From assembly GCF_003991905.1 (NCBI RefSeq), contig NZ_RSCL01000002.1, positions 11,436 through 75,435 on the forward strand: a DNA stretch of 64,000 bases, given 5' to 3'. Under the pieces are notes generated by a model. That model made no database searches. It worked only from the letters and a program-made list of their open reading frames with translations, and was not told the origin of the DNA. The position numbers and the translations under genes are program-made. The DNA is from Dulcicalothrix desertica PCC 7102. GTDB lineage: Bacteria > Cyanobacteriota > Cyanobacteriia > Cyanobacteriales > Nostocaceae. Shown one piece after another: positions 18,368 through 27,204 of this stretch. Position 1 is the first letter of the stretch; every line of letters starts with the position of its first letter.

Positions 18368-19108
18368 ATGAGTGTTGTAAAAAATTATATTAAGTCTAAA
18401 TACACGATTGCTTTTGCACTAGTATTGTGGATGAGCAACTTTCTACCTGCTCAAGCACAGCTCAATACAACCCAACCAAAACGAACTGAAACAGATGGTT
18501 CCAGACGCGGTAGACCAAGTGGTAGAACAGCTACTGGAAGCCGTGGTGACTGTCCCGAAGTAAATGTACCACTTACTGCCTTGATACCAGTGAATAATCA
18601 AGGTTTAACAATGGCAGAGTATCCTCAATTTTGGATTTTTGTTCCTTACCAATCTAAGAATATAGCTATTGGAGAGTTTGTGTTACAAGATAAACAAAAT
18701 AATGATGTTTACCGCACAAATTTTACCTTACCACAGGCGCCGGGGATAGTTAATGTTAGCTTAGGGAAGGCAAAACCGTTACAAATTAATCAAGAGTACC
18801 AGTGGTTTTTCAAAATTTACTGCTCTCCTGAGAAGTTATCCGAACCATTATTTGTCAAAGGATGGATACAACGTATAGCAAACAATTCTGATTTAGAAAG
18901 AAAATTAGCAGCAGCTAGGACACCAGAGCAGCGCTTTACCATATATTATGAAAATCATATTTGGTATGAAGCTGTAACCGAATTAGCGAAACACCAACCT
19001 ATTAGACCACAAAACAATAGTTTACCCAGTGATTGGAGTAATTTATTAAAGCGTGTTGATTTAGAATATTTAATTTCTCAACCTGTTGTCGGAGAAGTCA
19101 AGTTATAA
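18368..19108 (+). CDS. DUF928 family exported protein
   Basis: A 246-residue protein with a signal peptide (TIAFALVLWMSNFLPAQAQ, cleavage after AQA). A basic Gly/Arg-rich stretch (GSRRGRPSGRTATGSRGD) is followed by the DUF928 beta-rich domain (LTALIPVNNQGLTMAEYPQF ... FWIFVPYQSKNIAIGEFV). It ends with a helical region. In cyanobacteria DUF928 genes commonly sit beside CHASE2/CHAT genes and haemagglutinin-type exoproteins, as here. Its function is unknown; the periplasmic location is from the signal peptide. Confidence 0.75.
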   Translation: MSVVKNYIKSKYTIAFALVLWMSNFLPAQAQLNTTQPKRTETDGSRRGRPSGRTATGSRGDCPEVNVPLTALIPVNNQGLTMAEYPQFWIFVPYQSKNIAIGEFVLQDKQNNDVYRTNFTLPQAPGIVNVSLGKAKPLQINQEYQWFFKIYCSPEKLSEPLFVKGWIQRIANNSDLERKLAAARTPEQRFTIYYENHIWYEAVTELAKHQPIRPQNNSLPSDWSNLLKRVDLEYLISQPVVGEVKL

Positions 19109-19127
19109 TTTAGTAAAGCGCTGAAAT

Positions 19128-19220
19128 ATGAGTGTAATGTTTGGGGTATCTATACGTTTGGGGTTAAGTTTAGGAATTGCAAGTGCTATATATTGGTTAA
19201 TAACCAAAGCTAAATTTTAA
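19128..19220 (+). CDS. Possible 30-residue membrane peptide
   Basis: A short frame beginning MSVMFGVSIRLGLSLGIA and ending ITKAKF encodes one hydrophobic helix with a basic C-terminus. No clear ribosome site. It lies 19 bases after the DUF928 stop. It may be a real small membrane protein or chance. Confidence 0.2.
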   Translation: MSVMFGVSIRLGLSLGIASAIYWLITKAKF

Positions 19221-19276
19221 GAGCGCTTTAGCGTACTCTTTGTGCCTTTTTTAGTACCATATGGATTACGATACTT

Positions 19277-19435
19277 ATGACTCAAACATCTCAACCACTC
19301 TGGATACAAGATAGAGGCATAGTTATTGCTCAAAGCCAAGATGCCGAATGGCGTTGTGGTGATGCTCCTGATTACACAAGTACTAATACTTTTCTTAACT
19401 ACGCAACCGACACTTCAAGCACGTCTCTAAAATAA
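19277..19435 (+). CDS. Possible 52-residue hypothetical protein
   Basis: Frame beginning MTQTSQPLWIQDRGIVIA and containing EWRCGDAPDYTS. No ribosome site is evident and I recognise no family. It sits between the DUF928 gene and the PEP-CTERM propeller gene on the same strand. It may be a remnant of a larger gene. Confidence 0.2.
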   Translation: MTQTSQPLWIQDRGIVIAQSQDAEWRCGDAPDYTSTNTFLNYATDTSSTSLK

Positions 19436-19488
19436 TTCCCATTAACTTTAATCTTGTCACAATAAAAAGTTGTTTCTTACTTAGTACA

Positions 19489-20520
19489 ATGTTTAAAAAT
19501 AAAGTAGCTATCATAACAAGCGCTAGTTTTGCAATTGGTCGAACTTGTGCAATAGCTATCGCATTCTTAGGATTGACGGCGCCAAATTCAAAAGCAGCGA
19601 TGTTAGTTTCTAGCGTTAGAAATAATTCCATCCTGCGCTATAACGATAAAACAGGAGAGTTTATTGATACTCTTGTTCCTTCAGGTAGCGGTGGGTTAAA
19701 CGCTCCATCAGGTATGCTTATAGGTTCAGACGGATTACTGTACGTTATTAGCATTCGGACTGATAGTGTTTTACGCTACAATCCTCAAACAGGAGCATTT
19801 ATAGATACTTTTATAAACGATAAAGAATTAGACTTCGCAGAAGATTTAGCTTTCGGAAAAGATGGTAATTTATATCTTTCAAGTTCAAGTACAACTCAAA
19901 GTAGAAATAAAATTGTACGTTATGACGGTAAAAATGGTGCTAAGATAGATAACTTTGTGGCGCCTGGTAGTGGTGGAATATTTGGGGCAGTCGGATTTGG
20001 TTTTGGGTATGATAATAACTTGTACGTGGCTAATGTTTTTGATAACAATATTTTACGTTATAACGGTCAAACAGGAGCATTTATTGATACTTTTATAACA
20101 GGGAAGGAAGGCGACAGATTTGCTGATTTTACTTTTGCAGCAGACGGTAATCTTTACGTTGCAAATCCTGGGGCTAATAGTGTTTCTCGTTACAATGGTA
20201 CAACAGGAGAATTTGTTGATACTTTTGTTACAAATGGTAGTGGTGGGTTGAGTCGTCCTGTAGAAACTCAATTTGGCTTTGATGGTCAATTATATGTAAA
20301 TAGTTTTGACACTAATAATATTCTTCGTTATGATGCAAAAACAGGAGATTTTATTAACGCCTTTGTGCCTCCAGGTAGTGGTGGGTTAGATGGTCCCACT
20401 TCAATTGTATTTATTAAAGATATTCCAGAGCCTACTTCGCCTGTTGCTATCTTAGCTTTTCTTTTTGTTTGCGGCCTTAATATCAGGCACATCCATATTT
20501 TTAAGAATACCAAGGAATAA
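19489..20520 (+). CDS. Exported beta-propeller protein with PEP-CTERM anchor
   Basis: A 343-residue protein. A signal peptide at the start (IAIAFLGLTAPNSKA) is followed by about six repeats of the pattern ILRYN-x-x-TG-x-FIDTF-(V/I), each about 45 residues, which is an NHL/SMP-30-like propeller. The C-terminus IPEPTSPVAILAFLF plus a basic tail is a PEP-CTERM sorting signal, so it is likely exported and processed by an exosortase-type enzyme (none in the window). Its substrate is unknown. It ends 6 bases before the SulP gene. Confidence 0.75.
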   Translation: MFKNKVAIITSASFAIGRTCAIAIAFLGLTAPNSKAAMLVSSVRNNSILRYNDKTGEFIDTLVPSGSGGLNAPSGMLIGSDGLLYVISIRTDSVLRYNPQTGAFIDTFINDKELDFAEDLAFGKDGNLYLSSSSTTQSRNKIVRYDGKNGAKIDNFVAPGSGGIFGAVGFGFGYDNNLYVANVFDNNILRYNGQTGAFIDTFITGKEGDRFADFTFAADGNLYVANPGANSVSRYNGTTGEFVDTFVTNGSGGLSRPVETQFGFDGQLYVNSFDTNNILRYDAKTGDFINAFVPPGSGGLDGPTSIVFIKDIPEPTSPVAILAFLFVCGLNIRHIHIFKNTKE

Positions 20521-20526
20521 CCATAA

Positions 20527-22707
20527 TTGTTGAGCTTTAAACAAATAGTTATAAATTTATTTGCTGGCACTACAACTGGATTAGTAACACTGGCTTATAG
20601 TATCTCGTTCGCAGCACTGATTTTTTCGGGAGTTTTGGCACCGTATTTTTCGCAAGGAGTTACAAGCGCACTAATTAGTTCATTGATTACAGGTATTTTT
20701 GTTTCATACTTTAGTAAACTTAAATTTGTAATTGCAGGTCCAGATTCTAACTCTGCTGCAATTTTAGCGTTGATGGTTTATGATATCACTGAACAAGTTA
20801 GTGCAAAAGATTCTGTAGAAGTCAATACTTTACCAACAGTATGGGCAGCGATTGCACTTTCATCAATTTTAACGGGTTTGGTTTTATATTTAATCGGCAA
20901 ATCAAAGAGCGCGCGTTGGGCACGTTTTATTCCTTACACTGTGATGGGGGGGTTTCTTGCTGGTACAGGTTGGCTAATTACACGTAGTTCATTTAAAGTA
21001 ATGGCAGGTGTACCGTTAGAGTGGAATAAATTATCATATTTATTCCAAGAGGATATACTTATACATTGGTTGCCAGGATTAATTTTTTCAGTAGCCACCA
21101 TTATTGCAACAAAATATATTCGTCATGTTTTAACAATGCCAGTTATGTTACTTTTGACAATTATTTTGTTTGATCTTTTTTGGTTGTTTATTTCAGATAC
21201 AGTCCATTCATCTCAAGGTTGGTTCCTTGAATCTATGCCAAACCACAATTCTTGGAATTTTTGGATATCAACAGTTCCACAAGTAAATTGGCAAGTCTTA
21301 TTGAACGAAAGCGGGACTTTATTTGCAATGGTAATAGTAGTGTTAATTGCAATTTTGCTTAACGCTATTGGAATTGAAATTGCCGTTCAGCATGATTGTA
21401 ATCTTGACCACGAACTTTGTGTAAACGGTATTGCTAATATTTTTACTGGTCTATGTGGTGGGATGGTAGGACATTTATCTCTTAATCGTAGCTTGCTTAA
21501 CCAAAGTGCAGGTGCCAATAGTCGAGTTGCAGGATTAACCACAGCCGCATTTTGTGGTTTTATACTAATATTTGGCTCGAGTATTTTTACTTATATTCCG
21601 CGTTTCGTTTTAGGTGGTTTATTATTAACAATTGGCTTTAAACTTTTACATGAATGGGTTTATAGTGCTTGGTTTAAATTTCCTCGACTTGAATATGCTA
21701 TAATTATTGTAATTCTTGCTATTACTACAATTTGGGGCTTTATTGCGGGTGTTGGTATTGGTATTATTATCTCCTGCGCTTTATTTGCTTTTAACTACAG
21801 TCGTTATCAAATAGTGCGTAATACATTAGAAGGCACTACATATAAAAGTAAAGTGCAGCGTCAAAGAGCAGAGCAGAGACTTTTAAAACAAAAAGGCGAC
21901 CAAATTTATATATTACTTTTACAGGGCTATATCTTTTTTGGTAGGGCAAACACATTATTAGAACAAATTCAACTGAGATTAAAAAATATTGACCTCCCTA
22001 CCATCGAGTTTTTGATTTTAGACTTCCGTCTTGTCAATGGTTTGGATTCCTCTATTGTTCTCAGCTTTTTAAAAATTCAACAGCTTGCAAATAAATATAA
22101 CTTCAATATAATTTTAACTCATGTTCACTCAAATATTTTACAACAACTTACTCTTGGTGGTTGTATTAATCATAATGATACATCTATCCAAATTTTGCCT
22201 GACTTAGACAGAGGTATCGAATATTGCGAAAATAAAATCATCGAAAAATATTCTTTAAAACTCCCTGGCATACTTCCTTTAGCACTTCAATTTAATAAAA
22301 TTTTTAATGATACTAACCAAGTAAAATGCTTCATGAGTTATTTAGAACGAGTACAAGTAAATGCTAATCAAATTTTATTTACTCAAAATCAAGCATCAAA
22401 TACGCTCTGCTTCATTGAGTCAGGGCAAATTACAACTTTTTTACAACTCGATGATGGACAAACTCGACGCTTACAAACATCAGGCGCCGGAACAATTATT
22501 GGAGAAACAGCTTTTTATCTCAGCACCAGCTATAAAACATCTGCAATAGCCGACCAAGATAGCAAAATATATCACTTAACAAAAATGAACCTTTACAAAA
22601 TGCAACAAGAAAACCCTCAAGTAAGTGTAGTTTTTCAAGAATTTTTAATTCGTCAACTATCCGAACGCTTAATATATGCTTATTCTGAGATAGAAGAACT
22701 ACTTTAA
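20527..22707 (+). CDS. SulP/SLC26-type anion transporter with STAS and cyclic-nucleotide-binding domains
   Basis: A 726-residue protein. Residues 1-430 contain 10-12 membrane helices with SulP features (AGPDSNSAAILALMVYDI; NAIGIEIAVQHDCNLDHEL; GGMVGHLSLNRSLLNQSAGA). A STAS domain spans about 455-560 (PTIEFLILDFRLVNGLDSS) and a cyclic-nucleotide-binding fold about 600-710 (NTLCFIESGQITTFLQLDDG; GAGTIIGETAFYLS). The last fits allosteric control by a nucleotide; the phosphate-binding Arg is not obvious. The start is TTG at 20527 with AAGGA 10 bases upstream. The stop overlaps the stop of the convergent exoprotein gene by 4 bases. Substrate (sulfate, bicarbonate or other) cannot be told. Confidence 0.82.
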   Translation: MLSFKQIVINLFAGTTTGLVTLAYSISFAALIFSGVLAPYFSQGVTSALISSLITGIFVSYFSKLKFVIAGPDSNSAAILALMVYDITEQVSAKDSVEVNTLPTVWAAIALSSILTGLVLYLIGKSKSARWARFIPYTVMGGFLAGTGWLITRSSFKVMAGVPLEWNKLSYLFQEDILIHWLPGLIFSVATIIATKYIRHVLTMPVMLLLTIILFDLFWLFISDTVHSSQGWFLESMPNHNSWNFWISTVPQVNWQVLLNESGTLFAMVIVVLIAILLNAIGIEIAVQHDCNLDHELCVNGIANIFTGLCGGMVGHLSLNRSLLNQSAGANSRVAGLTTAAFCGFILIFGSSIFTYIPRFVLGGLLLTIGFKLLHEWVYSAWFKFPRLEYAIIIVILAITTIWGFIAGVGIGIIISCALFAFNYSRYQIVRNTLEGTTYKSKVQRQRAEQRLLKQKGDQIYILLLQGYIFFGRANTLLEQIQLRLKNIDLPTIEFLILDFRLVNGLDSSIVLSFLKIQQLANKYNFNIILTHVHSNILQQLTLGGCINHNDTSIQILPDLDRGIEYCENKIIEKYSLKLPGILPLALQFNKIFNDTNQVKCFMSYLERVQVNANQILFTQNQASNTLCFIESGQITTFLQLDDGQTRRLQTSGAGTIIGETAFYLSTSYKTSAIADQDSKIYHLTKMNLYKMQQENPQVSVVFQEFLIRQLSERLIYAYSEIEELL

Positions 22708-25538
22708 TTATGACAGAAATGAGATTGTGATGGCAGGTATTGAGATTGAGCATTTTGTGTACTAGCAACTAAATATACTTGACCACGGTCATCAATCTTT
22801 AAACCACTAGCTTCTACAATTTGATTCCTAGTCTTATCTATCTGCGCTTGTATTGGTTGCTCAATTTTGCCCCTATGAGAATTCTCTGACCTTATCCAAC
22901 TTCCAATCGTATTAACATCTTGTAATAAATCTTCTGGACTAATTGGTAAGCCAGAACGACCTGTAACGGTAAAAGAATTTGGAGTTGAAGAGTTTCTTGG
23001 AGAACACCTAGCTAAAATGAGTCCACTAGGGTCAACCAAATTAATTGGTATTTCCACTAAACCTCTACTAGGGTCTAGTATAGTTACAATGTTGACATTG
23101 CCGTTTTGTTCACTCGTTGCTCCACTTGCTGTAATTGCGCTATTTAGACTGCGAAAAAGTCCTTGAGTTTTAATATTTATATTACCACCGCGTGCCGAAG
23201 CTGAATTGGCGGTAATGTTACTGTTTTCTAAGGCGCCAAACACCGAAGTGTTTATATTGATATCACCACCTATTACATCACGACCTGTAGCGTTCGTGGT
23301 AATTCTGCTAGCACGACGTAATATTAACTCTCGTGAATTAATGTTAATTGTTGCTTGAGTAATATCAGTTTTATTGCTGCGCGTATCTGCTGTGAATACA
23401 GCATTTTTATCTAAATTGATCGAGTTAGCACTTATAGTTAAGTTCCCTGCGGTTCCTGTTCCCAAACTTCGTGCAGCTATTGTTGCCTCATCTTGTACTA
23501 GCAACCGATCAGTATGAAGTGTCAAATTTCCTGCATTTCCCCTTGCACCTTCGGTACTTTGTATAACAAACAAACCACTGGCAAATCTGCTATCAAAAGA
23601 ATTTACACCCTTCAGTTCTACAAGTGATGTAACATCCATTTTCAAATTTCCACCAGTACCTGCACTAAACGTACTAGCACTAACAAATCCCCCATTTTGT
23701 GCAAGCAACTTATCAGTATGAATTATCAAATCTCCTGCTGCTCCCGTTGAAAAGGCTTGGGTAGTTATACTACTGCTATAACCAGTGCTTGATGTACCGA
23801 CTACTTCTATAATACCTGCATCAACTGTCAAATCTCCACCAGTACCTGCACCATAGGTACTAGCACTAACAAGCGCTCCATCAAAGACTCGCAAAACAGG
23901 AGTGTTAATAGTCATACTTCCTGCACTCCCCGTTGCACCTAAGATATTTTGTTGAACATACAAACCACTGCGCCTACTGTCAACAGTACTTTGACCCGAC
24001 AGTTCTACAAGTGAGGTAGCATCAATTTTCAGATTTCCACCAGTACCTGCACCAAATGTACTAGCACTAACTTCTCCCCCGTTTTGTACTAGCAACTCGT
24101 CTGTTTTGATTATTAAATTTCCTGCTGCTCCCTTTGCGGTTGACTCTGCTTGAGTAGAGATTTGACTAACATTAACATAATCATCGCTTGATGTACCGAT
24201 TACTTCTATTTTATTTGCATTAACTATCAAGTCTCCACCTCGGCCCGCACTATCAGTACTACCACTAATTTCCGCTCCATTCAAGACTCGCAATTCAGGG
24301 GTATTAATTGTCAAACTTCCTGCATTCCCCGTTGCTTCTTTGGTTACCGATTGAACAACCAAACTACTGATATAAAGACCATTAACAGTATTTAAACCTG
24401 ACAGTTCTACCTTTGAGGTCGCATCAATTTTTAAATTCCCACCTTGACCTCTGCCATGTGTATTAGCAATAACTCGTCCTCCATCTTCTAATCTTAAAGT
24501 GTTCGTTTTTATATTGACATCACCTCCCTGTGCTTTTGTATTTGAGAGTGTATAGTTGACAATATCGCTATTCTGAATATTCACTGTTCCAGCTGCATTA
24601 ATATCAATATTTCCAGCTCTACTATTATCAGTACCTCCGCTTACTATTCCAGCTAATACCTCACTGATACCTGTCAAAACTAAATCACGAGCATTAATCG
24701 CAATACCTCCACCATTGCCCGCACGCACATCTACTTTAGCATTATTACTGAGAGAAACATCACTTTTATTTAGCCCGTCTGAAAAACTCAAACTAAAATT
24801 ATCACCGTCTTTTTTTAACGCAATAGTTCCCGAACTCGCTAAACCCCCTAACTCAACTCGTCCACCAAAAGCATATAATCCTCCGTTATTAATATTGACA
24901 TCACCGCCAACTAATAATAAACTTTTTCCATCTGGTACGCGCAAACCTAATGCAGTAAATTCCTTTGATAGATTATTGCCAGAAGGTGCAACGGAATTAC
25001 TTTCAATCGAACTAGCTTGATTTTGACTAAACAACAGCGCTGAAGGATTGATTGTTAATAATGTGGGCACCTTTGGATTAGTTGCGCTGAATGCTCCTAA
25101 ATTGCCAAATTGAATTGCGTTTGCAGTACTGCCAATAAAGGAACCTCCGATTTGAAGGCTTGCGTTTTCACCAAATATAATACCATTTGGATTAATTAAA
25201 AATAAATTTGTTTCTCCGTTAGCTTTGATTACACCATTAATACTAGAAGCTGATTGACCTGTAACTCTAGTAATTATGTTTTGTATATTAGCGGCATTGT
25301 TAAAGAATGCTTCATTATTATTTTCTATATTAAATTCCTTAAAGCTATGGAAAAGATTACCTCCTTGTATTGTTCCAGCTTCAATAATACTTGTATTTCC
25401 TTCTAATCTAACACTAGAATTGTTAGGTAAGGTTGTATCTGGATTAATTTGAGCTAGGGATTCTACTACAAAATTAGTAACTAGGGTACTGGCTGTAATC
25501 AAACTTATAACAAACGTGCGAAAATAATTAATTATCAT
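22704..25538 (-). CDS. Filamentous-haemagglutinin-type exoprotein (TpsA-like)
   Basis: A 944-residue protein for two-partner secretion. The signal peptide ends near VVESLAQ. The TPS secretion domain at about 28-260 has NSSVRLEGN, NLFHSFKEFNI, RVTGQSASSINGVIKANG and NLFLINPNGIIFGENA. The rest is a repetitive beta-helix with about five units built on GTGGNLKIDAT / VELSG / AGSLTINTPELRVLNGA. It ends with a Cys-containing tail (SHFCHN). It should be secreted through a TpsB porin, which is absent from the window. Its first 65 codons are nearly identical to those of the truncated gene at 26216-26902. Confidence 0.85.
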   Translation of the reverse strand: MIINYFRTFVISLITASTLVTNFVVESLAQINPDTTLPNNSSVRLEGNTSIIEAGTIQGGNLFHSFKEFNIENNNEAFFNNAANIQNIITRVTGQSASSINGVIKANGETNLFLINPNGIIFGENASLQIGGSFIGSTANAIQFGNLGAFSATNPKVPTLLTINPSALLFSQNQASSIESNSVAPSGNNLSKEFTALGLRVPDGKSLLLVGGDVNINNGGLYAFGGRVELGGLASSGTIALKKDGDNFSLSFSDGLNKSDVSLSNNAKVDVRAGNGGGIAINARDLVLTGISEVLAGIVSGGTDNSRAGNIDINAAGTVNIQNSDIVNYTLSNTKAQGGDVNIKTNTLRLEDGGRVIANTHGRGQGGNLKIDATSKVELSGLNTVNGLYISSLVVQSVTKEATGNAGSLTINTPELRVLNGAEISGSTDSAGRGGDLIVNANKIEVIGTSSDDYVNVSQISTQAESTAKGAAGNLIIKTDELLVQNGGEVSASTFGAGTGGNLKIDATSLVELSGQSTVDSRRSGLYVQQNILGATGSAGSMTINTPVLRVFDGALVSASTYGAGTGGDLTVDAGIIEVVGTSSTGYSSSITTQAFSTGAAGDLIIHTDKLLAQNGGFVSASTFSAGTGGNLKMDVTSLVELKGVNSFDSRFASGLFVIQSTEGARGNAGNLTLHTDRLLVQDEATIAARSLGTGTAGNLTISANSINLDKNAVFTADTRSNKTDITQATININSRELILRRASRITTNATGRDVIGGDININTSVFGALENSNITANSASARGGNINIKTQGLFRSLNSAITASGATSEQNGNVNIVTILDPSRGLVEIPINLVDPSGLILARCSPRNSSTPNSFTVTGRSGLPISPEDLLQDVNTIGSWIRSENSHRGKIEQPIQAQIDKTRNQIVEASGLKIDDRGQVYLVASTQNAQSQYLPSQSHFCHN

Positions 25539-25904
25539 CTTAACTGGTTTTTGGCAAAGGTATTGTAATTGTTGATGATTTTATATCTTTGTTATAATCT
25601 TATTTAATGCAGGACTTACGCAACTGGTACAAAATACCAAATGCGTAAGTCATGATGATCAGAGCGATTATATTACCTCGGAGGGTGACAAAAACTCCAT
25701 AACCTGAGATACAGCAATAGTTTTAAGCGTGTGTGCCATAAAAAGATAAACACCATTTTTAGACTTTATTGATTTTATTATCAATAAGTTTCGTACACAA
25801 GTCTTATTTTTCTTTGGACTTAGTTCTGAATTTACTTTTATCTTTCGAGCGGTCACTCTTTTATAATCTTTGCTCGAAGGTTTTTAAGCTAGATTGCCAC
25901 CCCG
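25539..25904. other. Spacer with a hairpin repeat
   Basis: Inverted repeats GACTTACGCA (25613-25622) and TGCGTAAGTC (25642-25651) enclose a second partial stem (TGGTA / TACCA), a common type of cyanobacterial interspersed repeat. A minus-strand frame of 62 codons within 25668-25856 has no ribosome site or family likeness and I do not call it a gene. Confidence 0.55.
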
Positions 25905-26132
25905 TTAGGATTTGCTGGATGTTGATCCTTTAAAAAATATGAAAGGCTTTGGTTCGGGGGAACCTTCTGCGTTTAATTCCGTGTAACCGTACCCAATTGT
26001 TGTACCCCCCCAAATTGCCTCTGATTCCGCATCAGAGAGTTCCTCTAACATAACGGGGCAAGCTAATGCGTCTTCATCTTCTTTTGCTGGCACTGCAAAT
26101 GTCGCAAGGTATCGAGTTTTTTTCCTAATCAT
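25905..26132 (-). CDS. Candidate double-glycine peptide, 75 residues
   Basis: A small protein with a leader-like half containing MLEELSDAESEAIWGG, resembling the acidic ELSxxE...GG motif cut by C39 peptidases, followed by a 32-residue Gly/Tyr/Pro/Ser-rich tail (TTIGYGYTELNAEG...). The ribosome site AAGGGAAAA precedes the ATG. It is unlike the five peptides at 2420-5973 and has no exporter beside it. It lies directly downstream of the truncated exoprotein gene. It could be a RiPP or bacteriocin-like precursor exported by the 7672-9942 transporter, or an unrelated small protein; the Trp before GG is unusual. Confidence 0.5.
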   Translation of the reverse strand: MIRKKTRYLATFAVPAKEDEDALACPVMLEELSDAESEAIWGGTTIGYGYTELNAEGSPEPKPFIFFKGSTSSKS

Positions 26133-26215
26133 TTAATTTTCCCTTAAATGGTAAGCAGTGAACAAGCATAACTATAAATAAAAGTCTTCGCTTATATTAT
26201 ATCGTTCTTGAGGAT

Positions 26216-26902
26216 TCAGAAGACAGCAGTTTTCAATGTTGCCCCTTCTAAATTAATATCTCCACCAACCAACGCTAAAGTTTTATCGGGTTGTACTCGC
26301 AAAGCATCTTGCGTATTAATTATAGGAGAATTCAAATTTCTTGCTCCCTTACCATTACCCCGTACCTGAATAGAACCAGGATTGGCGCCAAATTGCAAAC
26401 CAATAGGAACGCTAATACTTAATAAAGGTGTAGGTTGAGAACTTTTTGCACTGAATTCAAAGCCATCGGCGAATTTTATGCCCGAAGCGGATGTAGCAAG
26501 AAAAGAACCACCAACATCTAGCCGAGCATTCTGACCAAATATAATGCCGTTAGGATTAATCAAAAACAGATTCGCCTTACCCAAGCTGCGAATTGATCCA
26601 TTAATATCAGAAATAAAATTACCCGTTACTCGTGCTAGTATATTCTGAACATCAAGTGTATTATTGAAGAAAGCAGTACTGCCATTAGGAACAGAGAATT
26701 CGGAAAAACTATGAAAAAGATTACCTCCTTGTGTTGTTCCAGCTTCAATAATATTCGTATTCCCTTCTAATCTAACACTAGAATTGTTAGGTAAGGTTGT
26801 GTCTGGATTAATTTGAGCTAGGGATTTCACTACAAAGCTAGTAACTAGGGCACTAGCTGTAATCAAACTTATGACAAACGCGCGGAAATAATTAACTATC
26901 AT
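26216..26902 (-). pseudogene. Truncated filamentous-haemagglutinin-type exoprotein
   Basis: Only 228 residues remain: the signal peptide and the TPS domain (NLFLINPNGIIFGQNARLDV, GGDINLEGATLK), then a stop. Relatives continue for 700 or more residues of beta-helix from this point, where a GGRVEL-type segment is expected. The start and first 65 codons are nearly the same as in the exoprotein at 22704-25538, suggesting a duplicated 5' part or gene conversion. The truncation could be decay; alternatively the short secreted TPS domain might still be made. Confidence 0.7.
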
Positions 26903-27204
26903 CTTAACTGCTGGTCGTAATTAATTATACACAAAGCTTGACTATTCGATGTTTAGCAGAGTTTGATTTACTCATCTTATTTAGTTGCATAATGGACGAG
27001 TATATCATACGCTGAACAACAAAGCGTAGGTAATTTCTTTTTTGCAGGTGAACACTGTTTGCAAAAGTTTCAGGGATATAATATGGAAGGTGGCTGTAGG
27101 ACTGGTGAAGTTGCTGCAAAAAAAATATTTTATCTATTAATAAGTTTAATTTAGACTCATTAATATGAACTAATAGCCTTTACAAAATTTTATTTTATTA
27201 AGAT
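26903..27204. promoter_or_regulatory. Divergent spacer between truncated exoprotein and TPR-CHAT gene
   Basis: About 300 bases separating two divergent genes, so promoters for both must lie here. A 64-codon minus-strand frame (26925-27119) has no family likeness and no ribosome site. No specific operator was recognised. Confidence 0.4.

Noticed and set aside
25668-25856. 62-codon minus-strand frame
   Set aside because: No ribosome site, no family likeness, biased basic composition; lies in a repeat-bearing spacer.
26925-27119. 64-codon minus-strand frame upstream of the truncated exoprotein
   Set aside because: Lies in the divergent promoter region and has no supporting signal.
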